Positions 22,054 to 31,554 of a stretch of 64,000 bases of DNA are shown here, piece by piece. The translations under genes were made by a program, and so were the position numbers. Each line of letters starts with the position of its first letter. Positions within the stretch are counted from its first letter, which is position 1. Origin of the DNA: Agarivorans sp. Toyoura001 (GTDB lineage: Bacteria; Pseudomonadota; Gammaproteobacteria; Enterobacterales; Celerinatantimonadaceae); the NCBI RefSeq assembly GCF_005405585.1, contig NZ_BJEQ01000001.1, forward strand, positions 248,001-312,000. Direction: 5' to 3'. The notes under the pieces were generated by a model. It made no database searches. It was not told the DNA's origin and was given only the letters and a program-made list of their open reading frames with translations.

Positions 22054-22317
22054 ATGCAAACCAAATTCGATGAGTATTTAGAATTCCCATGTGATTTTAC
22101 GTTCAAAATCATGGGGGTAAATAACGACACCCTAGAAGATCAAGTACTAAGCGTAATCCAAAGCTTAGCACCTGGTGACTACAGCCCTAAAACGCGCCCA
22201 AGCAGTAAAGGTAACTACAAAGCAATTTCTCTCGTCGTAAAAGTGACGAGCAAAGAGCATATTGAAAACCTCTACACGCAAATTGGTGCTATTGAAGACG
22301 TACGCCACGTACTGTAA
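22054..22317 (+). CDS. ybeD: YbeD family protein (DUF493)
   Basis: 87 residues, identical in length to E. coli YbeD. It is a small ferredoxin-like alpha/beta protein with an ACT-like fold and unknown biochemical role, kept upstream of lipB in many gammaproteobacteria. The sequence starts with the typical [15 protein letters not shown] and contains [11 protein letters not shown]. Its TAA overlaps the lipB ATG by one base (TAATG), so the two are translationally coupled. Confidence 0.94.
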   Translation: MQTKFDEYLEFPCDFTFKIMGVNNDTLEDQVLSVIQSLAPGDYSPKTRPSSKGNYKAISLVVKVTSKEHIENLYTQIGAIEDVRHVL

Positions 22318-22973
22318 TGCCTGACCAAAACACCCTAGTAGTTCGCCATTTAGGCTTACAAGAATACAATCAAGTCTTTCAAGCAATGCGTGACTTTACT
22401 GATCAACGCGGTGCTGAACAGGCTGATGAGTTGTGGCTGGTTGAACACCAAGCGGTGTTTACCCAAGGCCAAGCTGGTAAACCAGAACACCTGCTAGCCA
22501 GCAGCGATATTCCGATTGTTCAAGCCGACCGAGGAGGGCAAGTAACCTATCACGGCCCTGGTCAATTAGTGGCTTACCCACTGTTGAACATTCGTCGTCG
22601 CAAACTAGGTGTGCGTGATTTAGTCACCATTATTGAACAGAGCATTATTGAAACACTAAGCGCTTACCAGATTGAAGCCTATGCCAAAAAAGATGCACCC
22701 GGCGTTTATGTAGACCACAAGAAAATTGCTTCTTTAGGCTTACGTATTCGCAAAGGCTGCTCTTTTCATGGATTAGCATTAAACGTAGACATGGACCTAA
22801 GTCCGTTTTTGCTGATAAACCCATGCGGCTACGCCGGCCTAGAAATGGCTCAAGTCAGTGACTTTAACAAGACCCTCACCGTTGAGCAGCTTGCCACAAC
22901 CCTTACCCAAGCACTGGTTACGCAACTGGCTTACAACAATACAGAACAGCAACAAGGACTGCCCACACTATGA
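22317..22973 (+). CDS. lipB: Octanoyl-ACP:protein octanoyltransferase LipB
   Basis: 218 residues. LipB transfers octanoate from acyl carrier protein to lipoyl domains, the first step in endogenous lipoate synthesis. Conserved blocks are [33 protein letters not shown] and [25 protein letters not shown]. The last contains the catalytic cysteine (CGYAG). It overlaps ybeD by one base and lipA by four (ATGA), forming ybeD-lipB-lipA. Confidence 0.97.
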   Translation: MPDQNTLVVRHLGLQEYNQVFQAMRDFTDQRGAEQADELWLVEHQAVFTQGQAGKPEHLLASSDIPIVQADRGGQVTYHGPGQLVAYPLLNIRRRKLGVRDLVTIIEQSIIETLSAYQIEAYAKKDAPGVYVDHKKIASLGLRIRKGCSFHGLALNVDMDLSPFLLINPCGYAGLEMAQVSDFNKTLTVEQLATTLTQALVTQLAYNNTEQQQGLPTL

Positions 22974-23938
22974 GTGCAAAAAAAGCGCGTATGGAGCCCG
23001 GAGTAAAACTTCGAGATGCCGACAAAATGGCATTTATTCCAGTGAAGGTAATACCCTCTGAAAAGGAAACCATGTTACGCAAGCCAGAATGGATGCGTAT
23101 CAAACTTCCATCAGACAGCACCCGTATTAACGAAATTAAAAGTGCAATGCGTAAGCATAACTTGCACTCGGTGTGTGAAGAGGCTTCTTGTCCTAACTTG
23201 GCAGAGTGTTTTAACCACGGCACCGCTACCTTTATGATTATGGGCGACATATGTACGCGTCGCTGCCCGTTCTGTGATGTTGGCCACGGCAAACCGCTTG
23301 CCTTAGATGCCGACGAACCAACCAAGCTGGCTGCTACCATCGCGGATATGAAGCTGAAATATGTGGTGATCACCTCAGTTGACCGAGATGATTTACGCGA
23401 CGGCGGTGCTGCCCACTTTGCAGAGTGTGTAAGCGAAATTCGCAAGCATAGCCCGCATATTCAAATTGAAACCCTAGTGCCAGACTTTAAAGGTCGTATG
23501 GATCGCGCATTAGAAATTCTTGATAAAACTCCACCAGATGTTTTCAATCACAATCTAGAAACCGCACCTGGTTTATACAAACAAGTGCGCCCAGGTTCAG
23601 ATTACCAATGGTCACTCACCTTGCTACAACGCTTTAAAGAGCTACACCCAGAGGTACCGACTAAATCGGGCTTAATGATGGGTTTAGGCGAAACCAACGA
23701 AGAGATTTTGCAAGTGATGCAAGACTTACGCGACCACGGCGTAACCATGCTAACACTAGGCCAGTACCTGCAACCTAGTCGCCACCATTTGCCTGTTGAG
23801 CGCTATGTACCACCAGCAGAGTTTGAAGAGCTAAAAGCTAAGGCAGAAGCCATGGGCTTTACGCATGCTGCTTGTGGCCCATTGGTGCGTTCAAGCTATC
23901 ATGCTGACTTACAAGCCAAAGGCGAAGAAGTTAAGTAA
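22970..23938 (+). CDS. lipA: Lipoyl synthase LipA
   Basis: 322 residues, the radical SAM enzyme that inserts two sulfurs into octanoyl groups. The auxiliary-cluster cysteines are Cys69, Cys74 and Cys80 ([12 protein letters not shown]), and the radical SAM cluster uses Cys95, Cys99 and Cys102 (CTRRCPFC). The C-terminal serine (GPLVRSSY) that ligates the auxiliary cluster is present. The ATG overlaps the lipB stop codon. A hairpin terminator ends the unit. Confidence 0.98.
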   Translation: MSAKKARMEPGVKLRDADKMAFIPVKVIPSEKETMLRKPEWMRIKLPSDSTRINEIKSAMRKHNLHSVCEEASCPNLAECFNHGTATFMIMGDICTRRCPFCDVGHGKPLALDADEPTKLAATIADMKLKYVVITSVDRDDLRDGGAAHFAECVSEIRKHSPHIQIETLVPDFKGRMDRALEILDKTPPDVFNHNLETAPGLYKQVRPGSDYQWSLTLLQRFKELHPEVPTKSGLMMGLGETNEEILQVMQDLRDHGVTMLTLGQYLQPSRHHLPVERYVPPAEFEELKAKAEAMGFTHAACGPLVRSSYHADLQAKGEEVK

Positions 23939-23958
23939 GCACCACTAAATTAAAGATA

Positions 23959-23988
23959 AAAAAAGAGAGCCTCAAGGCTCTCTTTTTA
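23959..23988. terminator. Bidirectional terminator between lipA and 24001 gene
   Basis: AAAAAGAGAGCC pairs with GGCTCTCTTTTT across TCAA. A tracts and T tracts on either side allow function for lipA and for the minus-strand gene that ends at 24001. Confidence 0.9.
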
Positions 23989-24000
23989 ATTTATAAGCGA

Positions 24001-24246
24001 CTAATTTGGCGAGGCTGTTAAACCACCGCCGCCAGGGCCACCACCGTTACCTGGTAGGCTAGGCACAAAATCGGGTAAACCAGCGCTAGCCAATAAATCA
24101 GCAGTGCTAATTGGAGTACCCGCATTGATCGCCGCAAACAAATCACTTGGAGACGGCAACGTAGCTGCCGCTGGCGCATCAACCGCCATGGCATAGCCGC
24201 TTGAAAACAACAAAGCCGCTGTCAAAGTCCGTTTCAAATAAACCAT
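24001..24246 (-). CDS. Small secreted Gly/Pro-rich protein, unknown
   Basis: 81 residues, unrecognised. It opens with a clear signal peptide (MVYLKRTLTAALLFSSGYAM) with likely cleavage after AMA near residue 21, then a low-complexity mature part of about 60 residues. The mature part contains repeated ISTADLLASAG-like text and a C-terminal GGGPGGGG stretch. An AAGGAG Shine-Dalgarno lies six bases before the ATG, which supports real translation. It lies downstream of the PEP-CTERM gene on the same strand, with a large hairpin between them. It could be a small surface or matrix component; that is inference. Confidence 0.65.
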   Translation of the reverse strand: MVYLKRTLTAALLFSSGYAMAVDAPAAATLPSPSDLFAAINAGTPISTADLLASAGLPDFVPSLPGNGGGPGGGGLTASPN

Positions 24247-24304
24247 AATTGGCTCCTTCAGTTACAACATCGAATAAAACATAAAATACATATAAAAACA
24301 CCTA

Positions 24305-24345
24305 CTGACAAGATTAATTAAATGACCATTTAATGACCTTGTCAG
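24305..24345 (-). terminator. Large inverted repeat, probable terminator of PEP-CTERM gene
   Basis: Outer arms CTGACAAG (24305-24312) and CTTGTCAG (24338-24345), with inner arms ATTAAATG (24317-24324) and CATTTAAT (24327-24334), form a long hairpin. Read on the minus strand it is followed by TAGGTGTTTTT. It could attenuate transcription into the small secreted-protein gene. Confidence 0.55.
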
Positions 24346-24356
24346 TCGTTATATGT

Positions 24357-24947
24357 TTATTTAGCAAAAAAAGTATTACGTGTTTTTCTTCCAAAAATAG
24401 CCAGTAAACCAAACAAAGCTAAGGCGTAGCTCGCTGGCTCAGGAACAGAAAACTGCTGCCCGCCTACTACCGCGCCCTCAACGGCTGCAACTACTGTCCA
24501 TTCGCCACTAGTCACTAGACCAGCATCAAACAAAGAGGTATCACTCCATACCGACAGTACATCAAAATCTGCTTGCCAATCTTCAATTTGAAGCCATGTG
24601 TAAGGGTTGTAGTTTTGCCACACTAAATCGCCGCCATTAAACCAGTAAAACTCTAGGTCCAATAGTCCGTTTAAGTAGCCACCTGTTCCTTCATCTTGCG
24701 TTTGATCCAACATATCAAGGTCTAACATGAATGCGGCACGAATATCACTGCCTACATCAAATACTGTTTGAGCCATTGGAACACCGATAACTGAAGCTGG
24801 GTCACTAAAAGGTGTTGGAAAATCACCTAAATAAGTTGCCACTCCCGGTGCTTGTGCTGGATTTTCACTGGTTAACATCACTGTTGCATTTGCATTTATA
24901 GACACGGCCATCAAGAGTGTCGTTAGGGTTGAAAGTAGTGCTTTCAT
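24357..24947 (-). CDS. PEP-CTERM sorting domain protein
   Basis: 196 residues. A signal peptide covers about residues 1-21 (cleavage after ANA). The C terminus has a PEP-CTERM signal: VPEP at 168-171, a hydrophobic segment (SYALALFGLLAIF), then basic residues GRKTR. Such proteins are processed by exosortase/EpsH systems and end up in surface or extracellular polysaccharide. The mature domain is aromatic and acidic and I do not recognise it. No exosortase gene lies in this window. It is divergent from the GH8 gene across a long AT-rich intergenic region. Confidence 0.85.
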   Translation of the reverse strand: MKALLSTLTTLLMAVSINANATVMLTSENPAQAPGVATYLGDFPTPFSDPASVIGVPMAQTVFDVGSDIRAAFMLDLDMLDQTQDEGTGGYLNGLLDLEFYWFNGGDLVWQNYNPYTWLQIEDWQADFDVLSVWSDTSLFDAGLVTSGEWTVVAAVEGAVVGGQQFSVPEPASYALALFGLLAIFGRKTRNTFFAK

Positions 24948-25681
24948 CGCTCAAGTCCTTTGCTGTTGAAAAAAAGTCTTCCTTTTATGCACCTCAACTA
25001 TCGCAAGTAATAAGCCAGTTCTATAAAAAACCTAAAAACCCATCTAAGATATTGTTTTATATCGCTAATTAACTATTCACTCAAAAAAACACAGTGATCC
25101 ACATCACATCTAATGTAAGTTTAACCGACACAATGCTTATAACTAAATCTTCAATAAAATTAGGGGATTATATGACAATTAATCATTATGACTAAGCAGA
25201 TCGGCTATAAATACTCACTACTGATAATTTTAAAAATTCGGAATGATTGAAAATATAAAGCAAGAAGCACTGGCTTCTATAAGATAAAATTTAAAATGCA
25301 GAACAATCCATCGCTTTATTAAAAACCTACAAAATCACTACTTTTACACTGTTTTTTTATGAAAAGTTTATGACGCAAGCTGATTGGCTAAAAATTCTAT
25401 TTATTGCTTAAATTACTACAAAAGCACAACTGTAAAGAAACCCGACACTTTACTAAGGTAGTTGTTTGCAGGCCTTTATTTGCAAATCGCGAACAAGAAA
25501 AAACGTAAACCACGTTATGAGAAGCCACGCAAACAATCCAGATTTCACAGGGATTTACGCAAATTCACAGTATGAGCAATATCACAGTTACTCTAGTCTG
25601 GAGTAGAAATACGAGTCAGTTCCATTCCCAAATAGACCCGTAGAAAACCAATAACCTGAGTAAAAGGTAGCGAACGTTATT
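24948..25681. other. Long AT-rich divergent regulatory region
   Basis: 734 bases between the PEP-CTERM and GH8 genes without a credible ORF. It contains a CRP-like site at 25093-25108 and an inverted repeat GTAAAG-N10-CTTTAC at 25432-25453. The base composition is clearly more AT-rich than the flanks. It probably carries the control of both divergent genes; a small RNA cannot be excluded. Confidence 0.6.
25093..25108. promoter_or_regulatory. CRP-like binding site
   Basis: AGTGA-TCCACA-TCACA matches the TGTGA-N6-TCACA consensus at nine of ten core positions. It lies about 150 bases upstream of the PEP-CTERM gene and about 575 upstream of the GH8 gene, which fits carbon-source control of one or both. 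Confidence 0.65.
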
Positions 25682-27025
25682 ATGACAATGAATATTTCCA
25701 GTACTCAAAGCAATGCTTTAATCAAGCTTGTAAAAACGGTGGCGTTTTTCGCTTTACCGCTAGGCCTAGCCTCTTGCGCTGCGCCAGTAGAGAAGTCGTC
25801 AACACCAGCGCAAAGCACAGCTGTAGCGAATGTAGCTAACACTGCACCTGGTGCATTTTACAGCGGTGAATACCGCAATGCATTTGTCGAGTTAGGTATT
25901 GCTAGCCCAGAACAAGTGAGCAAAAAAGTTAACGAAACCTACCAACAACTCTTTTATTCAGATTCGCGTAGCGAAAGCGGTAAAGCAGTATTCTTCCCTG
26001 TTGGCGACGACATGGGCTTTATTAAAGACATTGGTAGTAACGATATCCGCTCAGAAGGTATGTCTTACGGCATGATGATCGCTGTACAAATGGACGACCA
26101 AGAAATGTTTAACAAGCTATGGAAGTTTTCTAAAACTTACATGCAGCACAAGGATGGTTGGTACCAAGATTATTTTGCATGGCACCTTAATGCGACAGCG
26201 CCATTTGGTCACAAATCAGAAAATCCAGCACCAGACGGCGAACTTTACTTTGCCATGGCCTTATTCTTTGCAGAAAACCGTTGGGGTGCAGGTGAAGGCA
26301 TTAACCAATACAAAGATGAAGCCAATGTAATTTTGCAAGCGATGGTAAACAAGCCAGAAACCGACTCGCAAGTAACAATGTTCAGCCGCGACGAAAAACA
26401 AATTTTGTTTGTAACTGAGAAAGGCCTAGGTGTTTACACAGACCCTTCTTACCACGTAGCCGCGTTTTACGAACTATTAGCTCGCTGGGCTGATGAAGAC
26501 AATCAACTGTGGGCAGACGCAGCGCAAGTAAGTCGTGATTACCTATACAACGCTGCACACCCTGAAACAGGTTTGTACCCAGAGTACGCAGCCTTTGACG
26601 GTACCCCGCAAGAAACGTCGTTTAACGACATTAGCCATAAATCGGGTTACGACGCATTCCGCGTGATTGGTAACATTGCCATGGACCACCATTGGTTTAA
26701 CGCAGACCCAAGACAGCAAGAACTCGCTGACCGCATGATTGGTTTCTACGCAGATGAATACAAGCGTAAAGGACAAAACTACGCAGTCCATGAAATGGAT
26801 GGTCGTATTGTTTCTGAATGGGGCAGCTCTGGCCAAAACGCCATGAACGGCACCGCAGCTATGATCACTAACAGCCAAGAAGCAAAAGAGTTTACCGAAC
26901 GTTTATGGAAGCAAGCCACGCCAACCGGTAAATGGCGTTACTACGACGGCCTATTACATATGTTCTCGGTACTACAAATGGCAGGTGAATACAAAATATA
27001 CGGCCCAACCGACGCGACTCAATAG
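25682..27025 (+). CDS. GH8 lipoprotein, reducing-end xylanase-like
   Basis: 447 residues of glycoside hydrolase family 8. The N terminus has a lipoprotein signal with lipobox LASC and Cys32, and the residues after it predict the outer membrane. The (alpha/alpha)6 barrel shows RSEGMSYGMM with the likely general acid Glu125, PAPDGELYFAMALFFA with Asp185, and SGYDAFR with Asp324 as the likely base. These segments resemble reducing-end xylose-releasing exo-oligoxylanase more than the endoglucanase BcsZ, and no cellulose synthase genes are nearby. The substrate is inference. ATG 25682 and ATG 25688 are both possible starts. It probably responds to the CRP-like site upstream. Confidence 0.88.
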   Translation: MTMNISSTQSNALIKLVKTVAFFALPLGLASCAAPVEKSSTPAQSTAVANVANTAPGAFYSGEYRNAFVELGIASPEQVSKKVNETYQQLFYSDSRSESGKAVFFPVGDDMGFIKDIGSNDIRSEGMSYGMMIAVQMDDQEMFNKLWKFSKTYMQHKDGWYQDYFAWHLNATAPFGHKSENPAPDGELYFAMALFFAENRWGAGEGINQYKDEANVILQAMVNKPETDSQVTMFSRDEKQILFVTEKGLGVYTDPSYHVAAFYELLARWADEDNQLWADAAQVSRDYLYNAAHPETGLYPEYAAFDGTPQETSFNDISHKSGYDAFRVIGNIAMDHHWFNADPRQQELADRMIGFYADEYKRKGQNYAVHEMDGRIVSEWGSSGQNAMNGTAAMITNSQEAKEFTERLWKQATPTGKWRYYDGLLHMFSVLQMAGEYKIYGPTDATQ

Positions 27026-27049
27026 ATTGCATTAAGTAGGCCGAATCAC

Positions 27050-27073
27050 AGAGAGCTTCGGCTCTCTTTTTTT
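27050..27073 (+). terminator. Intrinsic terminator of GH8 gene
   Basis: AGAGAGC pairs with GCTCTCT across a UUCG tetraloop, followed by seven T. This is a textbook terminator. Confidence 0.92.
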
Positions 27074-27075
27074 GC

Positions 27076-28845
27076 TTAGTGCTTTAATTTCAATTTCCGT
27101 AACTTTCTATACAGCGTATTTCGGCTAATCCCCAATAGCTTGGCGGCTTTAGTGATGTTGCCTTGGCAGCGTTGATACACCGACACAATATTCTCATCAA
27201 TGGTTTGTTTTAGATCGTTTGGTGATGAATCACTGCTTAACGACAAATTCGCTAGCTGCTTTTGTAAAGAGTCAGGTAAATCATTCCAATTCAACTGGCT
27301 TTGCTGCTCGGCCAGTAAACACGCTACCTGCATAAAGTTATCTAACTCTCGCATATTTCCTGGCCATTCATAGGCCAGCAGCTTCGCAAACAGTGCAAGG
27401 TCAATGCTTTGTTCACTAGTACAATAACGCTGATGTAACTGCCTGAGTAATTGGCTTTTATCGCTGCGCTCTCGCAGTGCTGGTAAGCATATCTGTAAAC
27501 CATTCAGCCGATAATAAAGATCTTCTCGAAACAAACCGCTCGCCACGTGTTCAGTTAAATTAACGTGAGTAGCCGCCACCACTTGTACATCTACAGGAAA
27601 GGCTTGATTGCCGCCAATAGGCACCACTTCACGCTCCTGCAGCACACGCAATAATCTGCACTGTGCCGCTAAAGGCATTTCGCCAATTTCGTCTAAAAAC
27701 AAAAATCCACCATCGGCTTGGCGAATTTTTCCAATAAAACCTTTTGGGTTAGCGCCGGTAAAGGCACCCGCTTGGTAACCAAACAACTCAGCCTCCACCA
27801 GTTCATTAGGTAAAGCGGCACAATTAACTGCTTGCAACAATTTCCCCGAGCGCTGGCTTTGCTGATGCAAGCGCTTAACAAAGCGTTCTTTGCCTACACC
27901 TGTTTCGCCCAGAATTAACAGTGGAATCGATTTGCTCACTACTTTTAACGCATGCTGCCAAGCCTTATTTACCGTTGGGTCAAGGCTAAAATCTTGCTCG
28001 CTGTCCGCGTGAATCGCCTCATACTTGGCTGTACTTGGTTTAAGCGATCGAGTATGTAAATGTAATTTGGCTTTATCAGATTGCCCCTCACTACTCCATC
28101 GCTCACCTAAGTGCTCAGCTAAAGATTCGCCAATACTGAGCTGCTTAATAAGCTGCTGCGCCATTGGGTTATGACCAACAATCTTGCCCTCACTATCTGC
28201 AACAACAATGCCCTGCCAGCCAGAGTTAAGTAAGTGAGCTTGCGCCGCCAAATCAATTCTGTAGTGGCTTTGCGGTAGCTGACACAACAAGGCTGTTTCA
28301 ACTTGCTGGGCTAAGCTGCTACTAAGATGCATAGTTTGTTGATTATGTCGCTGCTGTTCACTGGTGATATCTAACACCGCTATCATTTCTCCACTTGGCG
28401 AAAAAATAGGGCTAGCGGTGCAACTCATAAAACGATGTTGCTTTATAAAATGCTGTTCACCAATTACTGCCACCGCTTTTTGGGTAGCAATAGCGGTACC
28501 AATTGCATTGGTGCCTTTGTATTGCTCCAGCCAATTCACGCCAGTTTCTAGCGCAATATTCGCCAACTTATCGCTGTAGCGCTCAATTCCCCAATAATGA
28601 ATCACATAGCCATCCATGTCTGACAAAATCAAACGGCTCGATGTATGTGCCATAAGCTGTTCAAACAAAGGATAGGCGTAACGCTCTACCAAGGTAATGA
28701 GCTGTTGGTTTTGATAGTGGCGCTGCTGAAGATCACTGGACGATAAGCGTAACTCGGTAGGTGCGGCTTGCTCAGATAAACCCGCATGCTGGCTGCGAAG
28801 CCAAGAAGCATCAATAGAGCGAGGTAATTGCGGCTTGCTAATCAT
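27076..28845 (-). CDS. Sigma54-dependent activator, AcoR-like
   Basis: 589 residues. An N-terminal GAF sensory domain lies at about 60-165, then an AAA+ sigma54-interaction domain with Walker A GETGVGKE at 313-320, GAFTGA at 360-365 and Walker B FLFLDEIG at 381-388, and a C-terminal Fis-type helix-turn-helix (GNITKAAKLLGISRNTLYRKL). The intact GAFTGA loop means it should contact sigma54. The architecture is that of AcoR regulators of acetoin or alcohol/aldehyde catabolism. It is divergent from an aldehyde dehydrogenase that has a sigma54 promoter, so that gene is the obvious target. The effector is unknown. Confidence 0.93.
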   Translation of the reverse strand: MISKPQLPRSIDASWLRSQHAGLSEQAAPTELRLSSSDLQQRHYQNQQLITLVERYAYPLFEQLMAHTSSRLILSDMDGYVIHYWGIERYSDKLANIALETGVNWLEQYKGTNAIGTAIATQKAVAVIGEQHFIKQHRFMSCTASPIFSPSGEMIAVLDITSEQQRHNQQTMHLSSSLAQQVETALLCQLPQSHYRIDLAAQAHLLNSGWQGIVVADSEGKIVGHNPMAQQLIKQLSIGESLAEHLGERWSSEGQSDKAKLHLHTRSLKPSTAKYEAIHADSEQDFSLDPTVNKAWQHALKVVSKSIPLLILGETGVGKERFVKRLHQQSQRSGKLLQAVNCAALPNELVEAELFGYQAGAFTGANPKGFIGKIRQADGGFLFLDEIGEMPLAAQCRLLRVLQEREVVPIGGNQAFPVDVQVVAATHVNLTEHVASGLFREDLYYRLNGLQICLPALRERSDKSQLLRQLHQRYCTSEQSIDLALFAKLLAYEWPGNMRELDNFMQVACLLAEQQSQLNWNDLPDSLQKQLANLSLSSDSSPNDLKQTIDENIVSVYQRCQGNITKAAKLLGISRNTLYRKLRKLKLKH

Positions 28846-28860
28846 AGCGTTGTTCCAAAA

Positions 28861-28900
28861 TGTAACACTTCCACTGTGTCAGATAATGACAGTGTGACAC
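28861..28900. promoter_or_regulatory. Candidate enhancer (UAS) of the sigma54 activator
   Basis: TGTAACAC (28861-28868) and TGTGACAC (28893-28900) are direct repeats 32 bases apart, three helical turns. Between them TGTCA (28877-28881) and TGACA (28887-28891) form an inverted repeat with a five-base gap. They lie about 100-140 bases upstream of the -24/-12 promoter, a normal enhancer distance. Confidence 0.6.
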
Positions 28901-29000
28901 GCTAAGTCATTCCGCTGCTTTATAGCCCGTCACGCCCAAGAAACTTGTTTACCTTGCCAATCATAACTTTACATTTCATTAACAACAAGTTTCTGCAACT

Positions 29001-29016
29001 TGGTGCAAGCCTTGCT
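29001..29016 (+). promoter_or_regulatory. Sigma54 (-24/-12) promoter
   Basis: TGGTGCAAGCCTTGCT carries the invariant GG and GC with the required 10-base spacing and a perfect TTGCT -12 element. It sits about 80 bases before the aldehyde dehydrogenase ATG and opposite a gene for a GAFTGA-type activator. Confidence 0.82.
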
Positions 29017-29096
29017 CTATAGGGTTAGCGCGCACCATAAGCGCGCCACAAAATGAAACACTTTAATAACAAATGGAATTATAAAAGGAATTGACG

Positions 29097-30617
29097 ATGC
29101 TATATGCACAGCCTGGTACGAGCGGTTCATTAATTACATTTAAAGAGCACTACAACAATTTTATTGGTGGTGAATGGGTCGCCCCAGTAAATGGACAATA
29201 TTTTGATAATCCTTCACCAGTAAATGGTGAAGTATATTGCCGGGTTGCTCGCTCAGATGCCCAAGACATCGGCCTCGCACTAGACGCAGCCCATGCTGCC
29301 AGAGAAAGCTGGGGCAATACTTCAGTCGCCGAGCGCTCAAATATGTTATTGCGTATTGCCGACAGAATTGAGCAAAACCTTGAGTATTTGGCAGTGGCCG
29401 AAGCATGGGAAAACGGTAAAGCCATTCGCGAAACACTAAACGCCGATTTACCCTTGGTGGTTGATCATTTCCGTTATTTTGCTGGCTGTATTCGGGCTCA
29501 AGAAGGTGGTGCTGCCGATCTAGACGCCAATACAGTGAGTTATCACTTCCCAGAGCCATTAGGCGTAGTGGGTCAAATTATCCCTTGGAACTTCCCAATG
29601 TTAATGGCGGCTTGGAAGCTCGGCCCAGCCTTGGCGGCAGGTAACTGCGTGGTGCTAAAACCGGCAGAGCAAACTCCGGCATCCATTTTAGTATTAATGG
29701 AGCTAATTGAAGACATAGTGCCCAAAGGCGTCATTAACATTGTTAATGGCATGGGAGAAGAAGCTGGCCAAGCCTTAGCCATTAGCCCGCGTATTGCTAA
29801 ATTAGCCTTTACTGGCTCCACCGAAATTGGCCAACACATTTTAAAATGTGCGGCTGAATCACTGATTCCCTCCACCGTTGAGCTTGGTGGTAAGTCACCC
29901 AATGTCATCTTTGCCGATGTCATGGATCACGAAGATGAGTACCTAGATAAAACCATTGAAGGTTTGCTGTTGGCGTTCTTCAACCAAGGTGAAGTATGTA
30001 CCTGCCCGTCTCGCGCATTAATTCAAGAATCTATTTACGACAAATTTATGCAGCGAGTATTAGAGCGTGTCAAAACCATTAAACAAGGTGACCCTCTTGA
30101 TACCGATACCCAAGTAGGCGCACAAGTCTCTAAAGGGCAGCTAGACAGAATTATGAGCTACCTCGAAATTGGCAAAAATGAAGGCGCTGAGCTGTTAACC
30201 GGAGGCGTTACCGCTAGCTTAGAGGGGGAACACAACAATGGTTACTACGTTCGCCCTACCATACTAAAAGGCACCAACGATATGCGGGTATTCCAAGAGG
30301 AAATATTTGGCCCGGTAATTTCTGTCACCACCTTTAAAGATGAAGCCGAAGCACTAAAAATTGCGAACGATAGTGAATATGGATTAGGTGCCGGAGTGTG
30401 GACCAGAGACATGAACCTAGCTCAACGCATGGGACGAAAAATTGAAGCAGGCCGCGTATGGATAAATTGCTATCACGCCTACCCTGCTCACGCTGCTTTT
30501 GGCGGCTATAAACGCTCGGGAATTGGTCGCGAAACCCACCAAGTGGCGATATCGCACTACCAAAATACTAAAAACTTATTAATAAGTTACGACATAAACC
30601 CGCTAGGCTTTTTTTAG
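29097..30617 (+). CDS. Aldehyde dehydrogenase, AldB/ExaC type
   Basis: 506 residues from ATG 29097, which has AAGGAA six bases upstream. TTG 29091 overlaps that spacing and is rejected. It is an NAD(P)-dependent aldehyde dehydrogenase with Glu262 (VELGGKSP) and nucleophile Cys301 ([12 protein letters not shown]). Features such as [29 protein letters not shown] and the C-terminal [10 protein letters not shown] place it with AldB/ExaC, which oxidise acetaldehyde and related short aldehydes. It is monocistronic, with a sigma54 promoter and a terminator. The exact substrate cannot be read from sequence. Confidence 0.93.
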   Translation: MLYAQPGTSGSLITFKEHYNNFIGGEWVAPVNGQYFDNPSPVNGEVYCRVARSDAQDIGLALDAAHAARESWGNTSVAERSNMLLRIADRIEQNLEYLAVAEAWENGKAIRETLNADLPLVVDHFRYFAGCIRAQEGGAADLDANTVSYHFPEPLGVVGQIIPWNFPMLMAAWKLGPALAAGNCVVLKPAEQTPASILVLMELIEDIVPKGVINIVNGMGEEAGQALAISPRIAKLAFTGSTEIGQHILKCAAESLIPSTVELGGKSPNVIFADVMDHEDEYLDKTIEGLLLAFFNQGEVCTCPSRALIQESIYDKFMQRVLERVKTIKQGDPLDTDTQVGAQVSKGQLDRIMSYLEIGKNEGAELLTGGVTASLEGEHNNGYYVRPTILKGTNDMRVFQEEIFGPVISVTTFKDEAEALKIANDSEYGLGAGVWTRDMNLAQRMGRKIEAGRVWINCYHAYPAHAAFGGYKRSGIGRETHQVAISHYQNTKNLLISYDINPLGFF

Positions 30618-30655
30618 CTCTTAACAACAAACACTCAAAGCAATCCAAAAAGCAA

Positions 30656-30679
30656 AAAAGAGAGCCTAGGCTCTCTTTT
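30656..30679. terminator. Bidirectional terminator between ALDH and SDR genes
   Basis: A 24-base perfect palindrome, AAAAGAGAGCC-TA-GGCTCTCTTTT, between two convergent genes. It has A or T tracts on both sides, so it can serve both. Confidence 0.85.
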
Positions 30680-30695
30680 CTTTCAACGGCCAATA

Positions 30696-31418
30696 CTAAG
30701 CAGGTTGCCCAGTAGCCGCTAATACTACTTCACGAATACATACGTTTTGCGGTTGTCCGTAAGCATAAGCTACTGCGTCAGCAATGTTTTGAGTATTCAG
30801 TACACCGCCCATTTCTTCTTTCCATACTTCATAACCGTCTTTAATTTCTTGGCTAGTAGTATGGCTAAGCAGCTCGGTTTCTACCGCGCCAGGGGCAATA
30901 ACGGTTACCCGAACATTGTCACCCGCTACTTCTTCACGAATGTTTTCACTTACTGCGTGAACAGCAAATTTAGTGCCGCAGTATGCTGCATGGCTTGGGA
31001 AGGTTTTACGACCAGCAATAGAGCTAACGTTGATAATGGTACCTTGCTGGCGCTGCTTCATGCCCGCTAGCACAAGGTGAATACCGTTTAGAAGACCCAT
31101 CACGTTTACGTCTAACATGGCTTTCCATTCGCTTGGTGCTTGCTCGTGAGCAGCTCCTAGCAACATTACACCCGCGTTGTTCAATAACATGTCTACCGGG
31201 CCGTATTGTGCTTCCGCATCTTTAATCGCCGCTTCAAAATCACCCAGTTCAGTTACATCCACTTTACGACAAAGGGTATTTGGTAGGTTTAGAGCTTCTA
31301 ATTTCTCAATGCGTCGAGCGACTAACAATAAAGGGTGTCCGGCTGCTGACAGTGTTTTTGCACAAGCTTCGCCAATACCAGAACTTGCACCCGTAATAAC
31401 CACTAAAGGCTTAGACAT
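30696..31418 (-). CDS. Short-chain dehydrogenase/reductase
   Basis: 240 residues of the classical SDR family. The Rossmann motif GASSGIG is at 10-16, NNAG at 80-83, and the catalytic residues are Ser132/133, Tyr146 and Lys150 in YCGTK. An arginine pair (ARR at 34-36) after the second strand suggests NADP(H) preference. The overall sequence is similar to YdfG-like reductases, but the substrate is unknown. A GGAGAG ribosome site precedes the ATG. It is divergent from a LysR-type regulator, the usual arrangement of a regulator and its target. Confidence 0.9.
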   Translation of the reverse strand: MSKPLVVITGASSGIGEACAKTLSAAGHPLLLVARRIEKLEALNLPNTLCRKVDVTELGDFEAAIKDAEAQYGPVDMLLNNAGVMLLGAAHEQAPSEWKAMLDVNVMGLLNGIHLVLAGMKQRQQGTIINVSSIAGRKTFPSHAAYCGTKFAVHAVSENIREEVAGDNVRVTVIAPGAVETELLSHTTSQEIKDGYEVWKEEMGGVLNTQNIADAVAYAYGQPQNVCIREVVLAATGQPA

Positions 31419-31491
31419 AGTAACTCTCCAAATCTACATTTATTAAGGACTCAAACAGCTAAAAAATGTTGCTGCTCGGTAATGGCGCTAA

Positions 31492-31512
31492 CTATAGTTC
31501 TGGTTTATATAG
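31492..31512. promoter_or_regulatory. Candidate LysR operator
   Basis: An inverted repeat CTATA-N11-TATAG in the 136-base gap between the divergent SDR and LysR genes. The symmetry and spacing fit a LysR-type dyad, though it is AT-rich and could be chance. Confidence 0.4.
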
Positions 31513-31554
31513 GTGTAAAATATCGTTTTCCTCTGGTTACCATAGGTTTTAATT

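Noticed and set aside
25682-27025. GH8 as the cellulose synthase-associated BcsZ
   Set aside because: No bcs genes lie nearby and the conserved segments resemble the reducing-end exo-oligoxylanase group.
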